Shown: in pieces, positions 7,790 to 18,563 of the stretch
Layout: each line of letters starts with the position of its first letter
How positions within the stretch are numbered: position 1 is the stretch's first letter
From: Nocardioides sp. zg-1228
Lineage (GTDB): Bacteria > Actinomycetota > Actinomycetes > Propionibacteriales > Nocardioidaceae
NCBI RefSeq assembly: GCF_017086465.1
Contig: NZ_CP070961.1
Coordinates: 3,968,001 to 4,032,000, forward strand
Direction: 5' to 3'
DNA length: 64,000 bases
Notes under the pieces: model-generated
Seen by the model: the letters and a program-made list of their open reading frames with translations, nothing else
What the model was told of the DNA's origin: nothing
Databases searched by the model: none
Made by a program: the position numbers and the translations under genes

Positions 7790-8926
7790 ATGCAGGCTCT
7801 CCGGCTCCGGGCCGCGGCCCCGATGGCGACCGTCGTCGCGCTCCTGGTGCTGCTCACCGGCTGCAACGGCGGCGGCGCGGATGGCGACGCGGGCGGCGGC
7901 GAGGCGCCGAGATCCAGCGGCACGCCGTCCGCCGAGCCCACCGAGGAACGCACCCAGGACCCGTCCGAGGAGCCCACCGCGCAGCCGTCCGAGCAGCCGT
8001 CCGAGGAGCCCAGCGAGGAGCTCGCGCCGGCCCATCCCATCTCGATGGCCGCCCTGTCGCGGGCCGAGCTGACCGGTGGCGGGCTCCGGCTCGGCGCCGT
8101 GCGCGAGCAGACGGCCGCCTACACGTCGTACGACGTCACCTTCGCCTCCACGACGGCGGGCGAGGGCACGCGGCCGCTGCGGATCAGCGGGGTGCTCAAC
8201 GTGCCGCGCGGGCGCGGGCCGTTCCCGGCGGTCGTGCTGGCCCACGGCTACATCGACCCCGCCTACTACGTCCGCGGCCAGGGCATGACCCGCGAACGCG
8301 GCTTCCTGGCCCAGCGCGGCTACGTCGCGCTGCACGTCGACTACCGCAACCACGCCGAGTCGAGCGACGACCCGCGCATCGAGACGGCCGTGCGGCTCGG
8401 CTACGCCGCGGACGCGATCGCCGCCCTGCACGCGCTGCGGGAGTCGCGTGACGTGCGCGTCGACCGCGACCGGATCGCGCTGTTCGGGCGGTCGATGGGG
8501 GGCGGGGTGATGATGCGCGCGCTGGCCGCCGAGCCGGGTCTGTTCGCCGCCGGCGTCGGCTGGGCCTCGGTGTCGAGCCTGGAGGCCGACAACTTCGCGC
8601 AGTTCCAGCGTCCCGACGCGCCGCTCGCCCAGCTCGCGGCCGGCTTCCGCGGCCGGCACGGCCTGCCGGCCGACGATCCGGAGTTCTGGCGCGGCATCTC
8701 GGCGCGACCCCGCTTCGGCGACGTCACCGAGCCGGTGCTGATGGTGCACGGACGCCTCGACGACACCTGCCCGCCCGCGTGGGCGCGAGCCACCCAGCGC
8801 GCCATGACGCGGGCCGGGGTCGACGCGACCCTCGAGTGGTACGACGACGGGCACGCGTTCGGCCCGGCGTTCATCGCTGCGATGGATCGCACGGTGCGCT
8901 TCCTCGACGCCCGGATGCCGGCCTGA
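7790..8926 (+). CDS. Lipoprotein alpha/beta hydrolase (S9/dienelactone hydrolase-like)
   Basis: This 378-residue protein has a lipoprotein signal with lipobox LLTGC (Cys25) and a long Pro/Ser/Glu linker of PSEEP-like repeats to about residue 85. The hydrolase domain follows, with VVLAHGYIDPAYYVRGQG (oxyanion region), nucleophile elbow GRSMGG, acid in MVHGRLDDTCPP and His in YDDGHAFG. This is the order of S9-type prolyl oligopeptidases and acyl-aminoacyl peptidases. It is anchored outside the membrane and probably cleaves esters or peptides in the wall zone. The start has GGAGG close by. It is divergent from the ECF sigma gene and could belong to its regulon (inference). Confidence 0.88.
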   Translation: MQALRLRAAAPMATVVALLVLLTGCNGGGADGDAGGGEAPRSSGTPSAEPTEERTQDPSEEPTAQPSEQPSEEPSEELAPAHPISMAALSRAELTGGGLRLGAVREQTAAYTSYDVTFASTTAGEGTRPLRISGVLNVPRGRGPFPAVVLAHGYIDPAYYVRGQGMTRERGFLAQRGYVALHVDYRNHAESSDDPRIETAVRLGYAADAIAALHALRESRDVRVDRDRIALFGRSMGGGVMMRALAAEPGLFAAGVGWASVSSLEADNFAQFQRPDAPLAQLAAGFRGRHGLPADDPEFWRGISARPRFGDVTEPVLMVHGRLDDTCPPAWARATQRAMTRAGVDATLEWYDDGHAFGPAFIAAMDRTVRFLDARMPA

Positions 8927-8961
8927 CGGAGCCGTCGACCACCTCCCGGCGTCCCACCACC

Positions 8962-9384
8962 ATGCGCTCTCGGACCGTCGCCCTCCTCGCCCTCCTGCTC
9001 ACGGTGTCCGTCTCGGGGTGCGGCGATCGCGAGCCGGGCGACTCCGACCCGACCACGAAGCCGACCGCCACCGAGCCCAGCACCGAGCCCAGCACCGAGC
9101 CCAGTTCCGATCCCAGCTCGGAGCCCACTGGGGCGCCGACCACCGGCAGCACCACCCCGCCGAGCGAGGCCCTGCAGAAGGTGCGGGTGGTCGGCGAGGT
9201 CGTGCTGATCGGCGACTGCCTCGCGGTGCGCGACGACCACGCGATCACGTGGACGATCACCGGCGGTCCGGCCGCCGACCTGGTGCCCGGCGACCGGGTC
9301 GCGGTGACGGGTGCGCCCGACCTGGCGGCGACCGGGTGCGCCGGGTCGGTCGTCCGGGCGTCGGCGGTCCGGGTCCTGGGTTGA
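8962..9384 (+). CDS. Small lipoprotein with Ser/Thr/Pro linker and OB-like C-terminus
   Basis: The 140-residue protein has a lipobox VSGC at Cys19 and a repeated TEPSTEPSTEPSS linker to about residue 68. The C-terminal part is about 70 residues with two Cys (GDCLAV and ATGCAGS) and beta-strand character (VRVVGEVVLIGDCLAVRDD, GDRVAVTG), resembling a small OB-fold. Function unknown. It starts 35 bp after the hydrolase stop, so the two lipoproteins may be co-transcribed, and a strong hairpin follows the stop. Confidence 0.75.
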   Translation: MRSRTVALLALLLTVSVSGCGDREPGDSDPTTKPTATEPSTEPSTEPSSDPSSEPTGAPTTGSTTPPSEALQKVRVVGEVVLIGDCLAVRDDHAITWTITGGPAADLVPGDRVAVTGAPDLAATGCAGSVVRASAVRVLG

Positions 9385-9397
9385 CGCACCGGGTGAC

Positions 9398-9439
9398 GCA
9401 GCGAGGGCCGGGAGCCATGCGGCTCCCGGCCCTCGCTGC
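9398..9439. terminator. Perfect 19-bp hairpin between convergent genes
   Basis: A 19-bp perfect stem (9398-9416 with 9421-9439) closed by a 4-nt loop lies 14 bp after the lipoprotein stop and 40 bp after the convergent M6 peptidase stop. It probably terminates both strands; no T-run is present, as is common in high-GC actinobacteria. Confidence 0.8.
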
Positions 9440-9478
9440 GACCTGGTCGTCAGGCCGACGGCGTCGGCCCGACGGGGA

Positions 9479-11944
9479 TCAGCGCACGCGGATCCGCATG
9501 CTGGTGCCGCTCTGGGAGAGCACCTGGATCTTCACGCCCACTCCGGCCACCTTCACGCCGACCCGGGGCAGGCCCGCGGCCGCGTACGGCGCGAAGTAGC
9601 GGTTGGGGTCGCTGTCGTCGAAGAGCGGGTTGGCCGCTCGTCCACGGATGTAGCTGCGCCGACCGTTGGCCGTCAGGTAGAAGGAGTCGGACGTCTGCAG
9701 GCTGAACGGCGCGTCGTAGGTCTGGATGCGTCCGCGCCACGCGGCCCCCTGGAGGTTGTAGTGCGGCTCCGGGTTGGCGTCGACAGGCAGCACCAGGCCA
9801 CTGCCGGGGTGCTGGCTGGTGTTGTTGTCGGTGTAGGACGAGTCCCAGTAGTTGACCAACAGGCCGTCCTGGTAGGGGAACTTCTCCACGAAGTCGGGCC
9901 GGTCGGCGAAGCTGAAGTTGTAGGGACCGGTCTGGAGGTACTTGTCGTAGGAGACGTACTGGCGGTTGCTGGCCAGGTAGAACTGGTCGTAGGCGGTGTT
10001 GTAGCTGGCTCCCACCGAGGAGAAGCCGGCCAGGGCCCACCCGTTGGGCGAGGTCTCGGCGCCGTCGGCGAGCACGGTCGTGGTGCCGTTGGTCACCTTG
10101 ATGTCGTCGACCAGCAGACCGGACCAGCCGAGGGCGGGGTCCTGTCCCTCGACGGCACCGTCGGTGGCGTAGCGGGCGCGGAACCCGATCGTCGTGCCGG
10201 CGTAGGCCGACAGGTCGAACGTGGCCGTGACGTAGCCGTTGCTGACCCCGTCGATGCCCGGCTCCTTGACCGGGTCGTTGTCGGGGTTGGCGTCACCGTC
10301 GGTGTCCGGGTCGATCGACGCTGTGTCGAGCGCCGTCCAGGTGCCGCTGCCCGCGGGGGACTCGACCTCGAACCAGGCGTAGTCGTAGTCCTCCTCGATG
10401 TTCCACGCGGCCTTCAGCGACAGGGACGTCGTGCCGGCCGGGACGGCCAGGTCGGCGCGGGACATCGACGAGCGGTAGTTGTTGCCGCGACCGCTGTACC
10501 ACTGCTTGGCGCCCTCGGTCGGGGTGAGCAGCGCGGTCGGGATCTGCTTGTCGGGGAGCACGACCGCGACGCCCTGGGCCTTCGCGGAGTTGTACTCGTG
10601 GGGGCCGAGGTCGATCGTGCGGTCCTGGCCCGCGACCACGGTCTCGTAGTCGAGCCAGCCCAGCTGCAGCTTGTCCCACACGCCGAGGTCGGCGGTGCGG
10701 GTGCCGATGCCCTGGTCGCCCGCGGCCGACACGCGGCTCTGGGCCATCAGGGTCCACCAGCTGACGGGGTTGTCGCCCGAGGCGGCCGTGTCGTAGTGGT
10801 CGGGCAGGCCGAGGTCGTGGCCGTACTCGTGCGCGACGACGGACAGGCCGCCGTTCTCCGGCTGCACGGTGTAGTCGGCCACCCAGATGCCGGTGTTGCC
10901 GATCTGCGTGCCGCCGTCGGGGTTGGCGACGCCGCCGGGGGTCGGGCCCTGGCCGGTGTTCTGGAAGGCCTTCCAGCGGTGGCTCCAGATCGCGTCCTCG
11001 CCGTAGAGCGGGTCGCCGTCGGCCTGGTCGCCGCCGGCGTGGATGATCTGGAAGCGGTCGATGTAGCCGTCGGGCTCGTCGAAGTTGCCGTCGCCGTCGA
11101 AGTCGTTGCGGTCACGGATGTCGTACTGCGACACCGTGCGCTTGATCTGGGCGTCGGTCCTGCCGGCGGCCTTCTGGTCGGCGACCCAGGCGTTCATGCC
11201 GTCGGAGACGAGGTTCCAGACGTTGGTGCAGTTGGTGCCGCCGCAGGGGTAGCCGTTGCTGCGGCCGTAGCGCGCCTGGTTGTAGGGCACCGTCGTGACG
11301 TCGGTGACCATGCCCTCGACGCTGTAGCGGCCCGAGGACTGACGCTCGTAGTAGGTCTTGAGCGACTCGACGCCCTCGCCCTCACCGAAGTAGAGGTCGC
11401 GGTAGTAGCGCTTGTTGAAGTTGGGGCGCCACTGGGTGGAGTTGTCGTCGGCTCCCGGCTTGGGGATCTCGTTGAACCCCGGTCCGTCGAAGCGCGTGGG
11501 CCCGGCCGTCAGTGGATCGGTGTCACGGTCGGGGAAGTCGGGGTGGCGCTGGGTGCCGTAGTCGACGAGGAACACGAACACCTTGTCGGTGCGCTCGTTG
11601 CTCAGCTCGACGTACTGGTCCTGGGTGGCGGCCGCGGCCTTGGCCTTGCGGCCACGGGCGTTGGTGGAACGTGCGGCGGCCGGCTCCGTGCCGACCTTGA
11701 GCACGCTGTTGCCGTTGATGGTCTGCGGCGCGGCCTCGCCGCTCAGCACGTCGGCCCAGGCCTGCTGCCGGAGCGCCTCCTGCTTCTCCGCTGCCGGGTT
11801 GGGCAGGACGTGCTCGGCGGTGGCCGCACGCGCCTCATCGGCGCTGCGCTGGTCGTCCGCCGGGGCGGCGTACGAGGGAGCGAGGCTCAGTGCCCCGGCC
11901 CCGGTGATCAGGGCCAGGGACAGCCCAAGGGTCGTGGATCTCAC
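9479..11944 (-). CDS. Secreted M6-family metalloprotease (immune inhibitor A type)
   Basis: This 821-residue protein starts at a GTG with AAGGAAG upstream. A Sec signal (residues 1-27) is followed by a propeptide to about 115. The catalytic domain has KVFVFLVDYG and the zinc motif HEYGHDLGLPDH (372-383), the M6 signature. The C-terminal half holds MAM/jelly-roll-like segments (WFEVESPAGSGTWTAL, LLVDDIKVTNGTT) and a terminal beta domain. InhA-type enzymes degrade host or environmental proteins outside the cell. It ends at a strong bidirectional hairpin. An 18-bp palindrome lies about 115 bp upstream of the start. Confidence 0.92.
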   Translation of the reverse strand: MRSTTLGLSLALITGAGALSLAPSYAAPADDQRSADEARAATAEHVLPNPAAEKQEALRQQAWADVLSGEAAPQTINGNSVLKVGTEPAAARSTNARGRKAKAAAATQDQYVELSNERTDKVFVFLVDYGTQRHPDFPDRDTDPLTAGPTRFDGPGFNEIPKPGADDNSTQWRPNFNKRYYRDLYFGEGEGVESLKTYYERQSSGRYSVEGMVTDVTTVPYNQARYGRSNGYPCGGTNCTNVWNLVSDGMNAWVADQKAAGRTDAQIKRTVSQYDIRDRNDFDGDGNFDEPDGYIDRFQIIHAGGDQADGDPLYGEDAIWSHRWKAFQNTGQGPTPGGVANPDGGTQIGNTGIWVADYTVQPENGGLSVVAHEYGHDLGLPDHYDTAASGDNPVSWWTLMAQSRVSAAGDQGIGTRTADLGVWDKLQLGWLDYETVVAGQDRTIDLGPHEYNSAKAQGVAVVLPDKQIPTALLTPTEGAKQWYSGRGNNYRSSMSRADLAVPAGTTSLSLKAAWNIEEDYDYAWFEVESPAGSGTWTALDTASIDPDTDGDANPDNDPVKEPGIDGVSNGYVTATFDLSAYAGTTIGFRARYATDGAVEGQDPALGWSGLLVDDIKVTNGTTTVLADGAETSPNGWALAGFSSVGASYNTAYDQFYLASNRQYVSYDKYLQTGPYNFSFADRPDFVEKFPYQDGLLVNYWDSSYTDNNTSQHPGSGLVLPVDANPEPHYNLQGAAWRGRIQTYDAPFSLQTSDSFYLTANGRRSYIRGRAANPLFDDSDPNRYFAPYAAAGLPRVGVKVAGVGVKIQVLSQSGTSMRIRVR

Positions 11945-12056
11945 GAGACTTCCTTTCCGAGAGGCAGGAAGGCGGGCGGGATCGGCCACGACAACTCCCT
12001 GCCCTGCGGACACTAAGCGCGGAGGCGGGGTCTTGAACAGGGCCAACCTTGGGGAA

Positions 12057-12074
12057 ACTGACCGATCGGTCAGT
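12057..12074. promoter_or_regulatory. Perfect 18-bp palindrome, TetR-operator-like
   Basis: ACTGACCGATCGGTCAGT is an exact palindrome. The core GACCGATCGGTC resembles sites bound by TetR-family repressors. It overlaps the stop of the MFS gene and lies upstream of the M6 protease start, in the orientation of its promoter region. No TetR gene is adjacent. Confidence 0.5.
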
Positions 12075-13488
12075 GCATGGGGGGCGCCTCGAGCTCCTGG
12101 GGAGGCGCCGAGGCGTAGGCGTCCGAGAGGCGTCGGTAGGGCGCGGAGGCCAGCGCGGCGAGCACGGTGACGAACATGATCGCGCCGGCGATCAGGAACA
12201 CCAGCGCGATCCCACGCGCGTCGCCGTCGCCGAGCAGCCACCGCCAGGTGTCGCGGCCCTCCGGCGACTCCATGTAGGGGATGAGGGCGAACTCGGCGAC
12301 CGGACCGATGAGGAACGCCGAGATCGGGCTGGCGGCCAGCTCGACGCTCTGGGCGAACCCGAACACCCGTCCCTGGGTGCGGAACGGGACGACGCGCTGG
12401 AGGATCGTCTGCTCGGCCGACTCGGCGGCCGGGATGATGCACATGAACACGAAGAGGCCCACGACGTAGAGCCACGCCGACTCCCGCAGCGTGAACGTCA
12501 TCCCGAGGACGGCGACGGCGACGTTGACCAGCAGCAGGGTGCGCACGGGGTTGGCGCCGAGACCGAAGCGGGCGACCAGACCGCCGCCGACGACGAATCC
12601 GATGCCCGTGACCCCGAGCACGACGCCCCAGGCCTCCACGCTGAACAGCGTGAGGCCGTAGGGGTCCATCAGCGCGATGTAGACGCCGTTGACGAGGTTG
12701 TTGAACGTCGAGAAGAGGATCAGCGCGACCAGTCCGGGCACGGCTCGGATGGCGGCGACCGCGCCGCGCACGTCGAAGCGGGAGGCACCCGCCTCGGGCA
12801 CCGGGTCGAGCTCGGGGATCGGGATCGGCAGCAGGTGGAGCAGCGAGGCCGCGGTGAGCGCGATCGCGACGGCGAGCGTCCAGCCCATGCCGAGCAGGCC
12901 GACGCTGAGCCCGCTGAAGACGCTGGTGATCATGAACGCGACGCCCTGGACGGTGCCCACCAGGCCGTTGGCCTTGTCGCGGCCGTCCTCGGGGACGAGG
13001 AGCGTCACGGTGGTGGAGAGGGCGATGTTGCGCAGGCTCTCCACGACGCCGCCGACCAGCACGACGGCGGCGAACAGCCAGAACCACGCGCTGCCCCAGT
13101 CGGCCAGGCGCTCCTCGCCCAGCAGCACCCACAGCCCGCCCGACGCCGCGTAGGCGACGAGCGTGACCGTCGAGGAGGCGACCATCACCCGCTTCTTGCG
13201 GTGGTGGTCGACCAGGGTGCCGAAGTAGGTGCCGCAGACGGCGGTGAACAGCATGTAGCCGCCGCCGATGATCGCGGTGGCCATGACCGAGCGCGTCTCG
13301 AGGTAGGCCCAGAACGTGAGGGCGAACCAGAGATAGCTCGAGGTGACGTTGGCGACCAGCGTGTTGACGAGCACGTGGCGGAACGTGCGCAGGGTCTCCT
13401 GGCCGCGGGTCACCCCCGGCGGGAGATGTGCCTCGACGAGCGGGGCCGCGGGGGCCGCCGGCACCGGGTCGAGGTCGTCCTTGGACAC
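12070..13488 (-). CDS. MFS transporter (12-span, drug-export type)
   Basis: The GTG start is preceded at 6 nt by TAGGGT (13500-13495), a leaderless arrangement, giving 472 residues. About 12 membrane spans are predicted, with motif A as GTLVDHHRKKRVMVASS near residue 87, a central loop with VPEAGASRFDVRGAVAAIRAVPG, and a second-half RFGLGANPVRTLL. The family includes macrolide-type and enterobactin-type exporters (MFS_3-like). Substrate unknown. The stop lies within an 18-bp palindrome that may belong to the next gene's promoter. Confidence 0.88.
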   Translation of the reverse strand: MSKDDLDPVPAAPAAPLVEAHLPPGVTRGQETLRTFRHVLVNTLVANVTSSYLWFALTFWAYLETRSVMATAIIGGGYMLFTAVCGTYFGTLVDHHRKKRVMVASSTVTLVAYAASGGLWVLLGEERLADWGSAWFWLFAAVVLVGGVVESLRNIALSTTVTLLVPEDGRDKANGLVGTVQGVAFMITSVFSGLSVGLLGMGWTLAVAIALTAASLLHLLPIPIPELDPVPEAGASRFDVRGAVAAIRAVPGLVALILFSTFNNLVNGVYIALMDPYGLTLFSVEAWGVVLGVTGIGFVVGGGLVARFGLGANPVRTLLLVNVAVAVLGMTFTLRESAWLYVVGLFVFMCIIPAAESAEQTILQRVVPFRTQGRVFGFAQSVELAASPISAFLIGPVAEFALIPYMESPEGRDTWRWLLGDGDARGIALVFLIAGAIMFVTVLAALASAPYRRLSDAYASAPPQELEAPPMH

Positions 13489-13570
13489 ACCGCGACCCTA
13501 GGCGCCCCCACCGACACCGCGCCTCCGACTTCCGGCCCCGCTCTCCGGGCGGGGAGCCGCCCGGACGCGA

Positions 13571-13607
13571 CGACGGCCCGGACCCCGCAGAGGGGTCCGG
13601 GCCGTCG
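13571..13607. terminator. Strong hairpin terminator after katG
   Basis: Stem 13571-13586 pairs perfectly with 13592-13607 (16 bp) around a 5-nt loop. It is 8 bp beyond the katG stop and also lies upstream of the MFS gene on the same strand, so it insulates the furA-katG transcript. Confidence 0.85.
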
Positions 13608-13615
13608 CAGGCGGG

Positions 13616-16436
<2,821 letters not shown>

Positions 16437-16448
16437 TGTGGCGACGCC

Positions 16449-17000
16449 TCAGTCGCGCGGGGGCGGGCCGGCCCACTCGCGGGCCAGGAGCGACCAGACC
16501 TCGAGGTCCTGGCGCTGGTCGCGGACCCAGAACGCCTCGCGCAGGGTGCCCTCGTGGGTGAATCCGAGCCGCTGCGCCACCCGCCGGCTGGCGTGGTTGC
16601 CCGGGGCGCAGCGCCACTCGACGCGGTGCATCCCCCGCTCGGTGAAGGCCCAGTCGAGCATCGCGGCGACCGCCCGGGTGACGATGCCCCGCCCGCGCGC
16701 CGGCGAGGCGAGGAAGACGCCCGCCTCGGCCGTGCGGGAGCGGGCGTTGATGCTCGGGAACAGCGTGCCGCCGACGAGCTCGTCCCCGACCCAGATGCCG
16801 AGGAGACGCCGGGTGCCCTCCCCGCGGGCCTTGGCGAAGCCCTCGATGAACCCGCGGGCGGCGTCGACGTCCTCGAAGCCCTCCCACGGCAGCCACTCGT
16901 AGAAGTCGGCGCCGTGCGCGCGGAACAGGCCGGCGAGCTGCTCGGCGTGCCAGGGCTCGAGGTCACACAGGCGGGCGTCGTCGATCTGCAGGCTCAGCAC
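16449..17000 (-). CDS. GNAT N-acetyltransferase, RimJ/RimL type
   Basis: This 183-residue acetyltransferase has the acetyl-CoA binding motif A (ARGRGIVTRAVAAMLDWAF) near residues 105-125 and motif B (HRVEWRCAPGNHASRRVAQRLGFTHEGTLREAFW), typical of RimJ/RimL or ribosomal-protein-serine acetyltransferases. Substrate unknown: candidates are N-terminal amines of proteins or small amines. The GTG start has TAGGGT 7 nt upstream and no Shine-Dalgarno, a leaderless arrangement. It reads toward furA, ending just before the FurA box. Confidence 0.85.
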   Translation of the reverse strand: MLSLQIDDARLCDLEPWHAEQLAGLFRAHGADFYEWLPWEGFEDVDAARGFIEGFAKARGEGTRRLLGIWVGDELVGGTLFPSINARSRTAEAGVFLASPARGRGIVTRAVAAMLDWAFTERGMHRVEWRCAPGNHASRRVAQRLGFTHEGTLREAFWVRDQRQDLEVWSLLAREWAGPPPRD

Positions 17001-17059
17001 GCGCGCCACCCTAGGGCCGCCCGGCGACGCCTCGCGCGCGCCGGGCCGGCCCGCGCAGG

Positions 17060-17929
17060 TCAGCTCGCGTCGAGGCGCGCGAGCTCGTCGGCGGTGAGCT
17101 CGATGTCTGCCGCGGCGGCGGAGTCGACGATCGAGGCGGGCCGCTTGGCTCCGGGGATGGGGATCACGACCGGCGACTGGGCGAGCTCCCAGGCCAGCGC
17201 GACCTGCTGCGCGCTGATGCCGCGCTCGCGGGCGACCTCGGCGAAGGCGGGGTGCTTGTCGGCGAGCTCCTTGGCGTCGGACAGCCCGCCCAGCGGGCTC
17301 CACGGGAGGAAGGCCAGGCCGAGCTCGTCGCAGACGTCGATCTCGGGCCGGCTGGAGCGGAACTTGGGGCTGAACTGGTTCTGCACGCTCACCAGCGCGT
17401 CACCCAGCACGGCGTGGGCGTCGCGGATCTGCTGCGGGTCGGCGTTGGAGAGGCCGATGTGCGCGACCTTGCCGCTGTCGGCGATCTCCTTGAGCGTGCC
17501 GATGACCTCCTCGTAGGGGACCTTCGGGTCGGGGCGGTGGTGCTGCCACAGCGCGATCTGCTCCACGCCGAGGCGCTGCAGGCTGGCGTCGACAGCCTCG
17601 CGGAGGTGGGTCGCGGAGCTGTCGGTGTCCCAGCCGCCGCCGTCGGTGCGGACGTGGCCGCCCTTGGTGGCGAGGAGGACGCGGTCACGTACGCCGAGCT
17701 CGTCGAGGATCGAGGCGATCAGGCGCTCGTTCTCACCCTGGGCGTCCGCACCCAGCTCGTCGCCGGGCCCGTAGGCGTCGGCGCTGTCGAAGAGGGTGAC
17801 ACCGGCGTCGAGGGCCGCCGAGACGGTGTCGAGCAGCTGCTGGCGCGGCTGCGTGCCGGTCTGGTCGAAGGTCATCAGGCCGAGGCCGACGGCGCCGACC
17901 TGCTGGTTGCCGAGAGTGCGCGTCTTCAT
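17060..17929 (-). CDS. Aldo/keto reductase
   Basis: This 289-residue NADPH-dependent carbonyl reductase has the family tetrad: Asp and Tyr in LFDSADAYGPG, Lys in LLATKGGHV, His in LWQHHRPDP. The C-terminus has IPIPGAKRPASIVDSAAAADIELT, the NADPH 2'-phosphate binding segment. It resembles the YajO/YccK and pyridoxal-reductase-like AKRs. TAGGGT sits 6 nt before the ATG (leaderless pattern). It is followed on the same strand by the GNAT gene 59 bp away, which has its own promoter-like element. Confidence 0.92.
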   Translation of the reverse strand: MKTRTLGNQQVGAVGLGLMTFDQTGTQPRQQLLDTVSAALDAGVTLFDSADAYGPGDELGADAQGENERLIASILDELGVRDRVLLATKGGHVRTDGGGWDTDSSATHLREAVDASLQRLGVEQIALWQHHRPDPKVPYEEVIGTLKEIADSGKVAHIGLSNADPQQIRDAHAVLGDALVSVQNQFSPKFRSSRPEIDVCDELGLAFLPWSPLGGLSDAKELADKHPAFAEVARERGISAQQVALAWELAQSPVVIPIPGAKRPASIVDSAAAADIELTADELARLDAS

Positions 17930-17950
17930 GTCCCGACCCTACGGTCGACC

Positions 17951-18046
17951 GCCTGAGCCGCCGGGTGAGCCGCTGGGTGAGCCGCTGGGTGAGCCGCCGG
18001 GGCCCGAGCGCCTCGAGGAGCTCGAGGAGCTCGAGGAGCTCGAGGG
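17951..18046. repeat. Two adjacent short tandem repeats in an intergenic region
   Basis: Positions 17951-18000 hold four copies of a 12-bp unit (gtgagccgctgg-like). Positions 18012-18046 hold nearly four copies of a 9-bp unit (ctcgaggag). Both are in the gap between aldo/keto reductase and the DUF6069 gene; no convincing gene covers them. The gap also has a hairpin with arms 18107-18114 and 18142-18149 that may end the sigma-DUF6069 transcript. Confidence 0.8.
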
Positions 18047-18158
18047 GCCGCAGCGGGGCGCGGCGGCGCGGTAGTGAGGGACGGTCTACGCACGCTCCCT
18101 CGCCACGCCCCTGGGCCGGGACCTCGGCCTGCTGCCGGAGGCCAGGGGCCGACGCCCG

Positions 18159-18563
18159 TCAGGCCGAGGCCGCGCGGGCCGGCGTGCGCAGGGTGCGTGC
18201 GACGACCGGGACGACGACCGCGGCGGCGAGCAGGTGCAGCACGACGAGCGTCACCGCGGTGGCGGCGTCGGCGGCCGCCACGAACGGCGCGATGAGCGAC
18301 AACGCGGTCAGCGCGGTCGTCGTACGCAGCCACCACGCCACCGGGCGGGTGCTCCACCGCGACAGTGCCGCCGCGATCGGCACCCCGGCGGCAGCGAGGA
18401 CCAGGGTGACGAAGGCGATGCCCGAGACCGGGATCGCCTCGCCCCCGTCGACCTCGAGGGTGACGCCCGCGCCGCGGGCGGCGGCGGCGACTGCGGCGTT
18501 GACGGCCGCGGCCGCGGCGGCCGCCCCGAGCCCGACCAGGGCGGTCCGGGCGAGCCCGCTCAC
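18159..18563 (-). CDS. DUF6069-like membrane protein
   Basis: This 134-residue protein has four hydrophobic segments (about 6-26, 45-68, 78-98, 104-124) and the charged pattern ALSRWSTRPVAWWLRTTTALTAL between helices 2 and 3. This resembles DUF6069 (recognised from memory). The GTG start overlaps the sigma factor stop (GTGA), so it is translated with the ECF factor. Coupling to a sigma factor raises the possibility of a membrane modulator of SigG, but DUF6069 proteins are not known anti-sigma factors. Confidence 0.75.
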   Translation of the reverse strand: MSGLARTALVGLGAAAAAAAVNAAVAAAARGAGVTLEVDGGEAIPVSGIAFVTLVLAAAGVPIAAALSRWSTRPVAWWLRTTTALTALSLIAPFVAAADAATAVTLVVLHLLAAAVVVPVVARTLRTPARAASA

